A DNA stretch of 64,000 nt from Melanocharis versteri (lineage: Eukaryota > Chordata > Aves > Passeriformes > Melanocharitidae). The notes beneath the pieces were generated by a model. That model had not been told where the DNA came from. It worked only from the letters and a program-made list of their open reading frames with translations, and ran no database searches. Shown piece after piece: positions 12,201 through 27,200 of the stretch (positions are counted from its first letter, which is position 1; each line of letters opens with the position of its first letter). The DNA lies in contig VZTG01000483.1 in NCBI GenBank assembly GCA_013397845.1, positions 637,766 to 701,765 on the forward strand, given 5' to 3'. The position numbers and the translations under genes are program-made.

Positions 12201-15200
12201 TTCAATATGTCTTGTTCAGATTTAACTGGATAACAGTATAACTGTAATACATCAGCTGAAAAGGAAATTTAGTAGTTACACAGATATTTTCTTTACTAAT
12301 TCCAACTGTGTACGTAAAATGCTAAAATGGCAATATTCTCTACAGAACTTGGAATAACCATATGAACATGCCTTTTGTTCTTGCTCTTTTGTTTCTTCCA
12401 TGTTTTGAAAGGCAAGGATATGGGCTTCCTGAAGTGACTTATGCCTTTGCTGATGCTCTTCTTCTAATTCCTGGATCTCCTGAGTCAGTCTCTGTCGCTC
12501 CTGACTGAACTGGGCTTGTAGCTGTTGCAAAGAGCTCTGTGACTGGGAAAGCTGCATCTCCAGATTCTGCTTCAGTAAGGAGATCTAACCCACAAAGGAA
12601 CAGCAAACATGCATTAGTCATTAATACTAACATCAGCTGTAAAGAAGATATTCAGAAGAAGAAAACATTTGAAATTTTAGAGACAGAGCTTTAGCTAGAA
12701 GACAGACAAGCAATGTCATCCATCTACTAAAATTGTTAATGTTATATTATATATAATCAGCCATATAATAATTACATTTTAGTGGTTTTGTAAGGGTTAT
12801 CATATTGGCCAGTTCATACTGCAGCACTATCTCTAACACAATTTTTAATGGCCAAATCATCAAAAATTATTTAGGTTTTATACAAAAGATCAATAAAAAT
12901 GACACTATCAAGGTCTGAAATCAAACACTTGATTGTTAAACTATTCTTCAGGAGAACACCCATTCTGCAAGGATAATCTTGCACTTGGAATAGGGGAGGG
13001 CAGCCTGTGACATCTACATTGATTTTTATATCTTTTTGTATGTAATGGTCCTACCTTACTAGTGGTTTTCTCATTTAGTAAGAAATGGTACCACTCAACA
13101 TCACAAATAAAAAGTAACACTTGATGGATTTCCCATCACACACCGTTTTGTTAGCTCAGTAAGACTATGAGAGTGATTTTTATGCTTGTTTCCAAGATCT
13201 AAACAATCTGAGTCACAAATAATTCATTTTCTTAGAAATACCTGATTTTACAAACAATGCTTTTCAACCAAGTATTATAGTACACTATATTCCTTTTTCA
13301 GTCCCATTCTCTTTTTATAATATTATACTTTGTTCTTCACATCAGATAGCATCTTTTCAGACTGAAAGTACTAAACCTGTACTCCCTCTAAAGCAAAACA
13401 TGAGAGATACCCTCCAAATCTGGAAACAAGGTTTAACTAGAAGAGAATTTTGCTACAGTGACTCAAAGGAAGGAAAATAAAATTGCTAAGTGACAAAGAA
13501 TTTGAATCACTAAGGATGCTTTTCAAGCCTCAGAGCATTCCATAATATGGAATTCTAAATGAAAGTCTGATAGTGTCATTTGATTCAGCATATCTTAAAA
13601 TTAATTATGTCAAATTTGTAACGACATTGCACATCAAGTTACTGAGTTAGAGAACATGAAATCCACCACTTAGCAAAAAATTAATTGCAGCATACCAAGT
13701 ACAACTTGTAGCATGAACACTGCTGCCGAACATGTGGGTAAAGTTTTTTTTTTTCAGAAGGACACAGCTTAAGCAGATTTGAAAGAAAAAAACTACAGAA
13801 ACACAAATTAGCAGTAAAACAAAAGCAAAAAAAAAATCAAACTAATTTAAATGAAATAAGCATAGCTCATTATATTTCAGATTCACCAGGTCTTTGTGTC
13901 TGGGAATATACATTCTACCTTTAACATACACTGTATAAATAGTATTGTACTCCAGATACTTTTGGAAGAGATTAGCTACAATTACAGGAGTGTAGTGAAG
14001 GCCTACACTACATTCTGCAAAACCTTTTACTAAGCACATTAAATATAAATTTCACAAATTGTACAGTGTCAGACCAAAGTTTTGTCTGAGCTCTGGCTCT
14101 GCCTCCAGAAAGGGCCAACCAGGACTACCCTCGAAAAAAAAGGCCAAGACATAAATGTTGGGAGCTTGACTCTAGTCTACCTGGAACTAGCAATCTTTCT
14201 TAAGCCAGAAGAGGTATTTTGGAGCAGATTTATAGAAGAAATTGTAACAACTATTATCTAAGCCCATAAAAGCTTTTAGTATCCACAATATCCTGCGTCA
14301 AGTTCCATGCAGACATGCCAATTTGACATGATGATCTTCAATACTTGTAATGGAAAGGAGTCAAAAGAAGTTCCCTCTCATTTGCTGTATTCTACTCATG
14401 TTTCTGTAGCTCTGCATCATTTCCCTCCTTACACCCTCTGCCATACTGAACTGCTTTGGCCTAGTGAGTTGCTCCTTTTATGAAAGTTATTTCATATCTA
14501 TGATCACATTTCTCCTACTTTTACCCCTTTTCTACTACTTCTTTTTTAAGATTAGGAACCCAAAACAGCACAAGTTATTTGAAATGAGAGTAAACTCTGT
14601 TTTTATGTAGTGATTTATATGGTTTTACGTATTATGTTCTCTGTTTCTCCCCTATATTCCTAAAGTTTTATTTGCTTTTGAGACTCCTACTGAGCACTGA
14701 GGTGATGTTTTCATAGAATTATATATCATAGTCCCCAAACCTACTTTCTAGTTGTAACAGGTCAAAGTAAGGCTCATCATTTTACAGAAAAAGTTACAAT
14801 TTTTTTTCCTTGTGTATCATTTTGCATTTATCTACGCTGGATTTTATCTGCCATTTTATTGCCAAGTCCCTTGGCCTTTTATAGCTATTCTATTCTGAAT
14901 AAGCTTTTGTAAGCTGCAAATTTTCCTACCTTACTCATTTATCAACAACCTGTAAAAGAAAATATTTTGAGCATCAGTGCAACTCTACTGATAATCTACC
15001 TTCACTGTGGTAACGTTTTATTTAATACCTATATATAATAGATACTGTATTTTTTCTCTTCACCCCTAGAAACTCACTGCACTGAAGTGGTGAGTTTGCA
15101 CCATTCACCTGCCAGCAGAGCCAGCTCTGAATTTTCATTTATGGATCATCTTCTCGTACTGCAATTTGCTATTGTCTTCCTCCTCCAGGAAAAAAAATAA

Positions 15201-18200
15201 GCTATTTTACCTAAACTTCCCTTTGGTCTACTCACATCCCCATCTACTCTAATGCATCCCACTTTCACTACTGGGCCCTTCTGTCCTTCCCACCTTTCTG
15301 TAATCTCATACCTACCTGGTCCTCCTCTTCATCTGTAAGCCCATTCTTACTTGTCCCTCTGACTGTGTTCCTGTCCCTCAGGTCTCTCACCATCGTCCTG
15401 TCCCATTCACCCTGGCTGCCAGGAGGTACAATTCTAGAGGAAGTCCTGCTCAGTCCTGCAGAACCTCAGGTAATGTAACGATCACACTCTAACAAGCCTT
15501 TCATGATACCAGTCAAATGGAGTCAACCACAGTAACTTAGGCAAATTTTTTAGTAAGATAACATGAAAAAATGTATTTTTGGCTTGAAGTTAAGTCTAAC
15601 TCTCACTTAAGTTCCTGCTCCAAATTCTGACAGTTATCAGTATATAATTTATAAACATGTTGAGCATGGGCCAAGGGCAAAACGATTTTGTTTCCATTTG
15701 TGTCTTGGAAATGCAGAAAATATTTTAACTGAGATGACCAAGAGAAGTCTGACATCTGGGCAGGAAGCCATCTTTGAAGGAATAAGCAAGAGCAGTTCAT
15801 CCTTCCACCAGATTAAAGTGACTGCAAAACCACAGCCTGAAATGAGTCAATGTCTGGAGATGTCTATTTGCATCAATAGACTACACAGAAAATAAAGGAC
15901 AATGAGGATTAAATGATTCTAGCAAGCAAGTCAGATTAGTCTACCCTTCTAATAATTTGTTTTGATGTTGAAAAGTACAAAACAAGTTAGAAATACGAGT
16001 CTTTTTAGAAGAGCATGCGATTTAAAATATTATTTTGATTATTCAGTGCATAGACTGATACCCTTAAGAGCATGTTTTTGAGAACATTAGTGCCTCTTTT
16101 TTTATGTCTTTGGACTATCCTTTGTGTACACCTCTGTACTGAGATCTCAAAAGAAAACAGCTCTATTCTCTGAACTTCCAATACTTTTATCCCAGGTTTT
16201 CAGCACATTAAAAACATCAGTGAGAATTAAGAAAAAAAAAAACAGAAATAATAGTTTGGCTACAATTATGACTTACACTGCAAAACTGCAAATTATAATA
16301 GAGCATCAATCCCATGCTTTGTAGAAAGCTCTGCAATACGTCTGCACTGCCCACAAGCTTGCTTGCATTAACAATGACATAAAAATGCTGCTCATGTTAT
16401 GACCACGTACACAGTGTTCGATGCCAGTGACACGCACACAGTCACACAGATGAGGGGATGCAGTACACAAGCTTTTGATAGCAGCACATGTTCTCGTCTC
16501 CAATATTACCATATCTCCCATCTCATGGGCTAAAGCTGTAAAGCAGTACTGCAGGATATGCAGGTTGATTAGTGCAAGCATGCCCTGTTCACAAGCTGTA
16601 AGTGCAAATCACTTACATTGCTGATAGATTTATGCAAAGCTTCACCGAGACAGTGCCGCTATGAAGGAAAGATCACAGGAATAAAGGGAAACATTCAGAA
16701 ATCAACTAAGTAAAAGAAAAAGGGATAAGGAAGGAAGGGCAAACATAGAACATTAATTATAATTTGATCAGAGAAAAATAAATTGAAAGCCATCTGGAAA
16801 AAATATGAATATGTTGCTTTGACTTAGTCTATAAGCTACTGAACACAGAACAGAATGATGTGGTTTACCATGTTATGTTTCTGACATACAGTATAGCATT
16901 ACCTCTTTAACACAATGTTACTATATAGACATATATTACACAGCCGGACACTTTAGAAGTTAACTACTTATTTTCTCTTCTCCTTCACGGCAAAATAATT
17001 TTGGGAAGAAATCATTAAGTACATGAACAGACACTACATAAGGGCACAATCAACAATCAGCTGTTTCTCTTAAATATCACAAGCATATTAAATACATCCT
17101 ATTAAAGATCAAATTTCACTGCTAAAGGGCAGAAAATGAGTTTAGTCTTTAATGAAGACATTTCTATTAAAATACTTCTTTTATCTTTCTTAAAATTCAG
17201 AACCAAATGGGTACATAAAAGACTATTCCTGAAAGTCTCCAGCAATAAAATGACTTAATGTACCACTTACACTGGTGGTGATTACTAATGAAAACCAAAA
17301 AATCCCAACATACTGCCAAGTAAATGCTCTATGAAATACTATTGATCATACAAATAATATACATAATTCATATGTATATAAATACACCTGTGTGTTTATA
17401 TATACGAATCATGTAGATAAGCACACACACATGCACAGAACAGAGTCATCAGAAATTAAGTGAGAGCAATTTCAAATCCAGCATGACTCCTTTCCCCTTT
17501 TGTCACAGGTCGGTCAAGAAGATGGCTTTCTCCAGGAGACAGCACGTATTATGACACCAGCCTGAAAGCTTATAGGTGCGAACTATTAGGTAACACTTTG
17601 CCAAAATACAAAAAGAAATTGTTATTCAGTCTCAAGACTCTAAAAAAAGGCACAGCATAAAAATACATTATTGTGAAATATCCAAAATGAGCTTATCAAA
17701 ATTGTAAGAGAGTTATAAACAATAATTCTACTATGCAGGAGTGGAACACTAGGAGGCATCATACTCTAGCAGACAAGGCAAGAGACCGGTATGTAACAGC
17801 CCTGATTCCAACACCAGACTTTGACACTGCCAGTCTGATCAAATCCACCCAATTTTTCCGTGCTTCCTTTTTGGTTTGTTTAGAGGAGAAGCTGTTACGA
17901 GCAGGGATGATCCCCTGCTAAATAAGTGTTCACTTTCTAGAACATCTGGGACTTTATATTGGTGGATGTATCTATGCAGCAGTGTGGTACAACTAGAATT
18001 TTACACCTGAAACAGAAAAGTTCTCACTGTACTACACTGAAGAGAAGTTACAAGTAAAAATAGAATTATACAGGCTAGTCAATTGCTATGGGGGCTGACT
18101 GCAGCAAAACGTGTAGCAATTTAATCAGGTACAGCTCCATATTCGAAAGTATGCAGAACACATTCAGAATGCAGAACTCCAAAATAAAACTGGTTTAAGT

Positions 18201-21200
18201 GTTATTAAGAAATTTTATAAAAATTCCAGACATCCTTATGAGTACTTCCATAGCAAGGTCCATCTGTGTCCTGGAGTAAAAAAAATGTTAAGAACCAAAA
18301 AGAATGCAGGCATAATTATTACTGTCTGTATGCCTATGATGGGGAAAAGTGATGATTAAAAAACAAGGAAGAAGGTGGGTTTAACTATCACTCTATTTCT
18401 ACAGGTTGGAATTCAAGATTTGGTTTGTGATGTTACTGTGGTATAAGAAATCCTTGTTCAATTCTCTTTGAAATCAGGCTTTGTAGATACGGGGTGTACA
18501 AGTGAATTAATTTACTTCTTGAAAGTACAGAAACTTCTGAAAACACATCTCTATTTGGTATATATGTATTAGCTAACCTGATTTCACTTGATTTTGCTGT
18601 CTCATTTTTCAGTAGAAGTATTATCTTCTCCATCCTCAGCATATGCAAAGCTAAGCCTCAGATGTAACCAAGAGAGCTCCATCATGACCCAGAGGAAGAG
18701 CAGAGAACAGAATCTGCATCTTTATATGCAGCATCTTTAGAACCCACTGAGCATTGCAGGCTACTCAGCAGGACTGAAAGACTTTGCAAGCAATACATGG
18801 AACAAGATTGGAATTCCCATCTCTCTTTCAACATCTCTCCTTGAAGAGCTGAGTTTTCAGTTTAGTTGGGCAAATGCGTGTTGCAGTAAAGAACAGATTT
18901 AGTGGTTTGAAACTATTCAAGCTTTGCGTTTGCTTATTATAATGAACAGTTTTTTGTGCTCCCATCACAGCTGTCACAGGGGCCATTCTTGGTGATAAAA
19001 TGGTGTCATTTTCCTCAAGAAGGACATTTACTGCACCAGTGACATTTTCACATTTTCATTCAGTTACCTTGTTTCCTGCAGGACATTAACTTGTCGAATG
19101 CATGGAAGTTCTCTTGTTTTATGGTTTCTCTGAAGTAAAAATTACTTTCAACCAGATTAGAGAGGCTTGACACTTAATTTCAGCATCAGTCTTCACATCA
19201 CCCAAAGACCAGTTATGTAACACTTTTCCCCCACTGACATTTCAATGTCAAATTGTGTCACAATCTGACTTTGCTATATGGTTTACTGAATTTTCAAAAC
19301 ACTGGTGGCAAACAGGAATTCTTGGGTAAAACCTGACTGGGAAAGCTCTTACTTTATCTATTTTATCAAAGCAGATCTAGATTGCTACACAGTCTTTGTT
19401 CCATTTTAAGAATGACCTCTCAGAGATGCTGCTTACCTTTCGGAAGAACAAACCCTATGTCCACCCATCAGACATTAGTAAAGGAAACGAGCTTCTGAAG
19501 TGCCTAGCACAGAAGCAGGAGGGACCTTTGGCATAAGTCCATTTTATCCAGCTAATAATGGCAACAACAACCCTAAAACTCTCCCTCGAGATACGTCTTT
19601 GAAGAGAAGGACTGATTTGTCAGCACATGTACAGTCTCTGGCTGCGCAGTGCTTACGCGGCAGATGACTCCGCAGAGATTTGGAAAGCAGCTGTTTGCTA
19701 CTGCAACGTTTTGTACTTGGCTCGAGGCTTGTGACATGCTAGGAAGTGGAAAGCTACATCAAAGTTTGCCCTCTCTGACTGGTAAGAAAAAGCAGCATTT
19801 ACAGCCCTTTCTCTATCTCAAAACTTGACAGTTTTCTGATGAGGAAAATGAAGTATATATAAGGCATTCTGAAATCTTTCACAATCTCTGGGATCTAATT
19901 GGTCCTGATTTCCTCCTGGTTTTGGAACAACCCTGAAGGAAGGTGCTATCTCCAGGATATCAGAAGGTGGGAAACTTATCCTGCTGCTTTAAAAAGATGG
20001 AGTTTTACTCTTCTCCAGTTCTAGGAACCTGTCAAACTTCTAGGCAAAATCACAGAATGGCACAGGTTGGCCTAGGTATTTTGCGTATTTGTATCTGTTT
20101 GGATTTTGGAATACATGCTTTTAATCCAACAAACTGCAGGTTCAATGGTAGGGGAAAAACAAGTGGATTTGAATATCCTGATAATTTTTAAAGGTTTTGG
20201 AATGGGACTAGAGCTTCATTCATTTATTTGTCATAATGCTGTCAGGATTTTAAAGACTATATACACGCCTTGACTAATTTTTCCTAGAACACAGAAGTAT
20301 CACTGCCCTTAATCTAGCATTTTAATCATCTGCTGAATGTCAAACAAATTTTACTCCACCTGATAAGTTCTCTCTCGTTTCTTCCAGGGTCCGCTGTTTT
20401 CATTGGTTTTGAACCAAAAGCAAAAGCTACTCGAGCAAGTGCAGAGCGAAGAGGCTAAGGGAAGTGTTTTAAAACTAGATGCTTGCCAGAGTCTTTATCT
20501 TACATTTAAGGGAAAAACATATATAAATATAGGATTAAAATTTTGTTTTGGGGATGGTATTACTGTTGGATTTGGCTTAGATTTCTATCTACCAGTTTTG
20601 GAAGTGTGAACTTCCAAATCTCCAACTTTTTACTCATGCACAGCACTAAGAATTTCATATTCTTCTCATCCATTGACAAATAGAATTAAAAGTCTTTCCA
20701 TCTCCTCCAGATTTACAGCCAAACAAAAACTCATGACATTAAATTTCAATTAGAAGGATCAGGCAGACAGGTTTCCTTAGATATGAAAATATCATCTTCA
20801 AACGTTATCCTAAATATATTTTTTAACTCAATTAAACAACACCATGGGAGAAAAAAAATTTAAGGAACCAAAAGAGAGATGAAAAAGTCCAGTAAAACAT
20901 TTATTGTAAACCAGAGAACAAACTCACACTTGTTAGTATTCCTACTGTGTCCTACAGAAAATACATTGAAAACACTGATTTGTTCTTTTGCTTTTATTTG
21001 CCTGTTTTGCTGAGTAGCTCTTAATTGTTAATGGTCTTTAATGAATTTCCTCCATTATATTCAGAATCTTTTAAACAATGAGCAAAATAATGATGAAGGC
21101 GTGGTCTGGGCGGAATGGGGTCACCAAAACCAAAGGCTCGTAACGAACAGCTGAATGTTAGGCATTTGTTTTCATGTCCAGGCTTCAGACAACACAATGA

Positions 21201-24200
21201 CCAATGCGGACAGAACAAATGCACCAATTCATCATCAGGATCACATCTCTGCAAAGAATAGGGAGCCCAGAACAAGAGGGATTCCTGATTGAGAAGTAGA
21301 AAGTCATGAAACCAGGGGAAGCACCCTCAGTAATAGAACCTCTGAGGACTGCAGTGAGTCTGGACTACAAGATTACCCACATGCTTGTGTGGAGCAGTTT
21401 CTGACTTGTTTAAAGCATAGGTTTCCCACTTGGAATACAGGAGTACCAATCCTTCTAAACCAGCGGTCAGTGGCAGGATGCACACAGACAAGGGATCTAG
21501 GCAGAAACTTCCAAATCTCCCCTAATTCTCTGTGAGGCCTGCATGAGTTACAGCACAGTCCCATTAAGACCACAGTTTTGAGAGCTGTATTAACCTGTCA
21601 AAGTTTTCAAAAGTCAAAGAAAGCATGCTCCTTTGGATAAACAGGTATCTACAGACTGAAGAAGAGGCATAAAACATCACCCTGAACTGCATTCCAGGGT
21701 GCCCTCTGTTCTTTTCTCCCTCCTTGGTATGATTTTTTCTTTTTATTCTTTTGGATTTCCACATTTTAAATTTTTAAGTGCTTTTCAAATCTTGCCCAAT
21801 ATCCCTTACCATCCACTAGATGTCATGGTAGCCTTACTAGTATTATTGAATACAAGAATTGCTAAAGCAAATTAGGAGTGAATTATCTGAAATTTACCTC
21901 CACTCTGTTTCTGACAGACAAGCCTTCAGAAGGTGTTCAGGGCAATATCAAGTGACAGGGAGCAGAGTAAAATGATTCTGTGCTGAAAGTTTATCTCCCT
22001 TCTTTCCGGAAACTGATACAAGGTATGTGCAGGTTATTTCTTGTAGAAATTTCCAGCATCCATTCGACAGCAAATCTTCTAATGCAAGGATTACCCAGGC
22101 TGTGGAACAGGCCAGTAATCCTTGTGCTGGGGAAAGAAAGTAGCGTTTCCTGATCCTGCTAATGTGGATGCACATCAGCTCTGCAATAAGCACCTCTACA
22201 TGAGCAAGTGAAGACGGAGCAGTAACTGCCTCTGAATGAAGCCTGATCAAAAGCCACTTAGAGATGTGCACAGGAGCTCAGGGACTTTTCTCAGCACTCC
22301 ATCAACAGCAGAATACTCAGGATTTTTAGACCAGTATGTTAAGACTGAGTATGTCATTTCCTGAAAACTACAATTTGAATAATAACTACATCAGAAGGAA
22401 ATATTAACACTTTGATATAAATCAAAGTTTCTCCTATTTACTTTGACAGTTTAAAAAGGAGCACACCATCACAGAAACAAACTCTGAAAAGGAAACCTCA
22501 ACGTACTTTTCAAAAAAGGAGTCTTTGCAGTAGGAAAAACAGACAACAGCTACCAAAATGTATGTAGTATACTTTTGTCCATTCTCCCAGTACTACTTCT
22601 GATATTTCCATTAATAGAAGACATATCTTTGGTGTGAAAAGTTGACAAAGTTAAGAAAGAAGAATGTCACACTAATGCTTGGCCATGTATGATGTTACTT
22701 AAGAATGGGAAAGCTAAATATGGAAAAAAATAATGACAAAAACATTTACTTTGCTGAAATGTTACTGAAAAGTAAGGAAGATGGGAGAACCGATATTTGC
22801 TCAGCTATAAAAAAGCCCATCCACAATAAGAACCCTTGATTCAGTTTACTGAAAGAAACGTATCACAAGAAGAAACAGATAAGAAGAATACAAACCTTGA
22901 CCTGCATGTTCCAGTGCCTAGAACTGAAGGTTGCACAAGACAGACAGGCAAAAGAGAGAACATGCTCATGGCTTTCAAAAAAAACCCCAAAAAACTCTAG
23001 CTATTTTGGCTTTGGCTGAAGCTTTCTCAGCAGTAAAATGTTTTTAAGAAAAGCGTTAAAACCCCATTACAGAGCTAAGAGGAATGGAAAGGAGCTAGCA
23101 TATCTGAATTCACTGCATATTTCATCATGAAACTCTCAACTGGATTGACATAGAAGTACTTGCTGCAATTTACTGGGAAAAAAAGGAAAAGCACTTTCTT
23201 TTTTGTCTTCTAGCATCATTTCTCATATCAGAGATAAAAACTAGACATTTGGTCTCTAGACACTGATCTAGTTAAACTACCAACCACATTTAAGTGTAGA
23301 TGGTGCTTTGCAACTGGCAAGAATGTGTTTAAGCACTTAATCAGCTGAGTAGCATTTTATCTCAAGAAATTAATTTTATTAATAACAAAGCTATACTGTT
23401 AGAATAACAATAATCCTATGTGCATTCTGTGAGGGACCACCTAGCATTACTGGTATGAAAGCAAAACTATTACCTAGCTTTACGCAAAAGCTAGATTCCA
23501 CCTATCAAATGTGAAACAAATAGAAATGGCAGAAATTTGTAGATCAGAATAACTGATCTATATATAGATTTTTAAATAATAATTAAAAAAACTCAAATCA
23601 GCTTAGTACACTTTATGGGCATAATTTTTTTAATTGAAACTGTTTGGTTTGTTTTTTTTTAAAATTAACATTCATCCCTGTCTCTCTTCATTCAGTTTTC
23701 CAGCACCAGTCAGCAGCATTCCCAGGTGGGCACACTCTATGATGTATTTTTCTACAGTTTAGGTAACTATATTTAAACCTGTTTTTTCAGCCCTTCAGCC
23801 CTGTATGATTACATAACCATTCCTATACTTCAAGTTAGGCGACACACTTCTTTGTAGTTTGTTTTTACATCAAATCAGAGATGCATCAATACAAATTAGA
23901 AAACTGCATCTGTATTGATGAGCATTTAATTTCTGAATTCAACCTTTATGAACAGCAATTATACAACTAAGCGGTGAATCTCTAGACACTTTCTCAACAT
24001 AAAGAACACATGTTGGCCACATTTGTCGTCAAATCAAGATTTACAAATGATTTAGCAGAGACCCTAGTCTTGTATTGTTTTCATAAATCACTGTATAATA
24101 CTACTGATATAAAGCGGACCACTATTTCAGGTGTAAAAATCTGAATTGCAGAAAGAGAAGCTGGAATCCCTCTCTTCCTAGTTTTATACAGGCTTCATGC

Positions 24201-27200
24201 CTTTCAAATGGGTTTTAAATACATCTTTCACAAATTAAAACCAGGGTGTAACAAATCCACAATTTCACAGCCCTACTGCAATATCTCAGGCAGTTCTAGT
24301 TCAGCGTAGAATTCCTAAGGCATTCCAGGACCTGCTCATTTCAGTACCTTATCAGTTCCGGAGGAGGACACAGAGGAGCACCCTTATGGAGTTTGTGGGT
24401 GGCACCAGGCTGGGAAGAATAGAAGGTGGAGGACAACACAGTGGAATGGACACCATACACTGAAAGACAGGACTGCCATCCAGAGGGACCTATCAAGGTT
24501 AAAGGTACAGGCTGGCAGGAACCTCACAAAATTCAGCAAAGACAAATGCAAAGTCCTTGACACAGGAAGGACCAAACCCATACACTGGTCCATACTGGGT
24601 CACAGATCTGCTCTGCACAACCTCATTGATGATGGTAGGCTAAAAATGAACCAGCAGAGTGGTGTGGCAGCACTGAGTGTCAGCAGCACACTGGGCTGTA
24701 GCAGCAACCAGCAGTTTGAGGGAAGGGATCAGTGCCTTCGACTCGGCACTTACTGCACATCACCTGGTGGGCATATTCTGTCTCCTCCTCCAGCTCATTC
24801 AGCTTCAGTACAAGACACAGGTTGATTAACTTGATCATATTCAGTGGAGAGCTACCACCGAGAAAGCTGGGACTGGAACAGATATCCTTCTGTGGTAATT
24901 CTGTTTGCTCAGGCTAAAGAAGAAATGGCTTTGTGGGACTTAATACCTTTCCAGTACCTATGAGGTTGTTACAGAGAAAGCAGACCCAGCCTTGTTACAA
25001 TGGGGTACAGCAGAACAATGAGAGGCAATAATCAAACACAGATGGTTCTAAATAAATATAAAGAAAAAACTCACTAGGAGTATAATTAAGCAATAAATGA
25101 GATTATTCAGAGATGCTGTGGAATCCTTAGAGGTTATTCAAGAGCTGACTGGTCCAAGCCGTAAGCAACCTGGATCTAATTCAGCGCTGACTGATGTGAG
25201 CAGCCTCCTGAGGCCTCTTCCAGCCTAAGCAAGTCTGTGATTCTGTGATCCAGGTCACTACAACTCTCAGAGACTACCTTCTGCATACTGCAGCCAGGAG
25301 GAACTTTACAAATCCATTTCTCCAAGAGTTAAGTTACCCATCTTTTACACTATGGTCTGGAATTCTCTCTCCTCCAGCTGTAATGGCTAAAATACAGATT
25401 CTTACAGAGGGAAAGCTTCATTCCCTACTAACAACACTAAGTTTTCAATCTTTATTAAATACCTATCCAATTCAAACAGTGGTACGGAAAAATCACAGCT
25501 GGATTGAAAAAAAATAGTCCATGCTATTAATCTCTGCATACAGTTCTGACACAGTATAAGACATGAAGAAAAAAGAAAAACACAATCATTTTGCATATGG
25601 AGACCTTTTCCTACGTCTGAAAATTATCTAGTAAATTCTCCTTACTACAGTTAGCTTTCTGATTCCAAAATTTCTTGCATAGGCAGAAAAAAAAGAGTTA
25701 ATTTGCAACACAGTAATTTTCCATTCTGAAACTGACACCTACATACCTACAAAACTGTAGGTTAGATTTAACATGGTATTTTTGAAACGTAGAGATAAAA
25801 GTATGTTAAAACTATGGAAAGTTTAATATATCCCTTTCAAGACAAAATGCTATTTACAGGTAGAAGTAAAGAAAGTAAATGAAGCTTGGGTAATGTGAAA
25901 CTTAAAATCAAATGAGTCCAATTCTTATTATGCTCATGCTGTAAAAAGTAACAGACCAAGAACTTTGAAAACCTCCAGCTTTTATGAGCCTAAACCACAA
26001 AACTTCACAAGCTTAAATTCCCCTGTCAGCAAAATATATGGTGACGTGCCCCTGTGAGAGGCTGTATAATCAAATGCGTGTTCAGTTATTAGACTTCCCA
26101 AATTAGACAGCAAATTAAAAGCCATCCCACAATAACACCGTGGAATCACAGTCACTTAATGAGTTCCAAAATCTGTTACTCTTACTTTAAAGCGTGTTTG
26201 CTCATTATCAGCTATTTCTTCAAACTGGAGTCAATAAAACCAGTTCTACAGCATTTATGGTTTGGAAAAAGTACAAAGCAAGTATTTTCTTTGAATTATC
26301 TAACGTAACTGAGACTATATATATGAGTTACCATTAAAAACCTAAGTATTTAGACAAAATTATCCCAAAATAATGTTCAAAATCACTTAAGACATAGCCG
26401 TAATAAATGTGTCATAGAAACTGAGGGACATTTTAACTTCTCAGAAACTTGTACAGTGTTATTCTTGTACACATACAGGATTATTACTTTTGTAAAGATA
26501 GGGGATACCTCTAAGTCCAAACAATTAGCATTGGCAGATATTCAACAACACAACAGGTGAGAAGACATAATCAAAACAATCTTGTAGTGAAGAAGTGAGA
26601 CTGTCAACATCCTTTCCCTCCTCCCCTCAAAACTGTAAAGTTTTATTAACATTTAATGTAACGAACAACATTCATGTAATTAAAGTTATCTCCACATATT
26701 ATTTAAAATATTTGATATTGATTTGGTTAAAAAGCCCCATGCTAATAAACTTCACTTCAAAGCCAGATATCACAATTGATTTAATTTACTTAGTTGGTAG
26801 TACGCCACCAACAATTAAATTGTAATGGCTTTCCAATTTTCAAAGACACCATAGTTACCTGGTCTAAAAGATCTTCAACCTTTTTTTGCCATCCATCCCT
26901 CGCTGCATTTTTTTCACGTTCTTTGAGCTGCAACAGCTGAGTCATGGCTGCCTTCTTGTCCTCTTCATGCTGCAGCCTCAGCTCTTCACGAAGCTTATTA
27001 CATTCCTGTCTAAAAACAAAGGTCAAATCACTAAAATGCAGAGGGACCTTGTACAAGAAGTGAGAAAGAATTAAGATCTCGGTAATAATTGGAAAATCTT
27101 AAATAACACAAACCTTTCCTTCACATTTCATTTGATAGTACATTTACATACAATATATAGTTCATTTCTTATTAAAGAATAAAAGAAAAGTAAGTAATAC

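Larger units (their letters stand above)
12585..26858 (-). other. FAM184A: FAM184A intron H/I, 14.3 kb
   Basis: This is the largest complete intron in the window. It contains an ancient CR1 (about 14060-15035), a C/T-rich tract (about 15190-15420), an imperfect palindrome (17362-17413), a possible tiny CR1 end (20046-20075) and a younger CR1 (24350-25250). The rest is AT-rich sequence in which I recognise neither exons nor repeats. Confidence 0.85.

Noticed and set aside
12439..12633. Second minus-strand frame across exon I
   Set aside because: It is the out-of-frame shadow of the real exon. Only the frame giving QLSQSQSSLQQLQAQF matches FAM184A.
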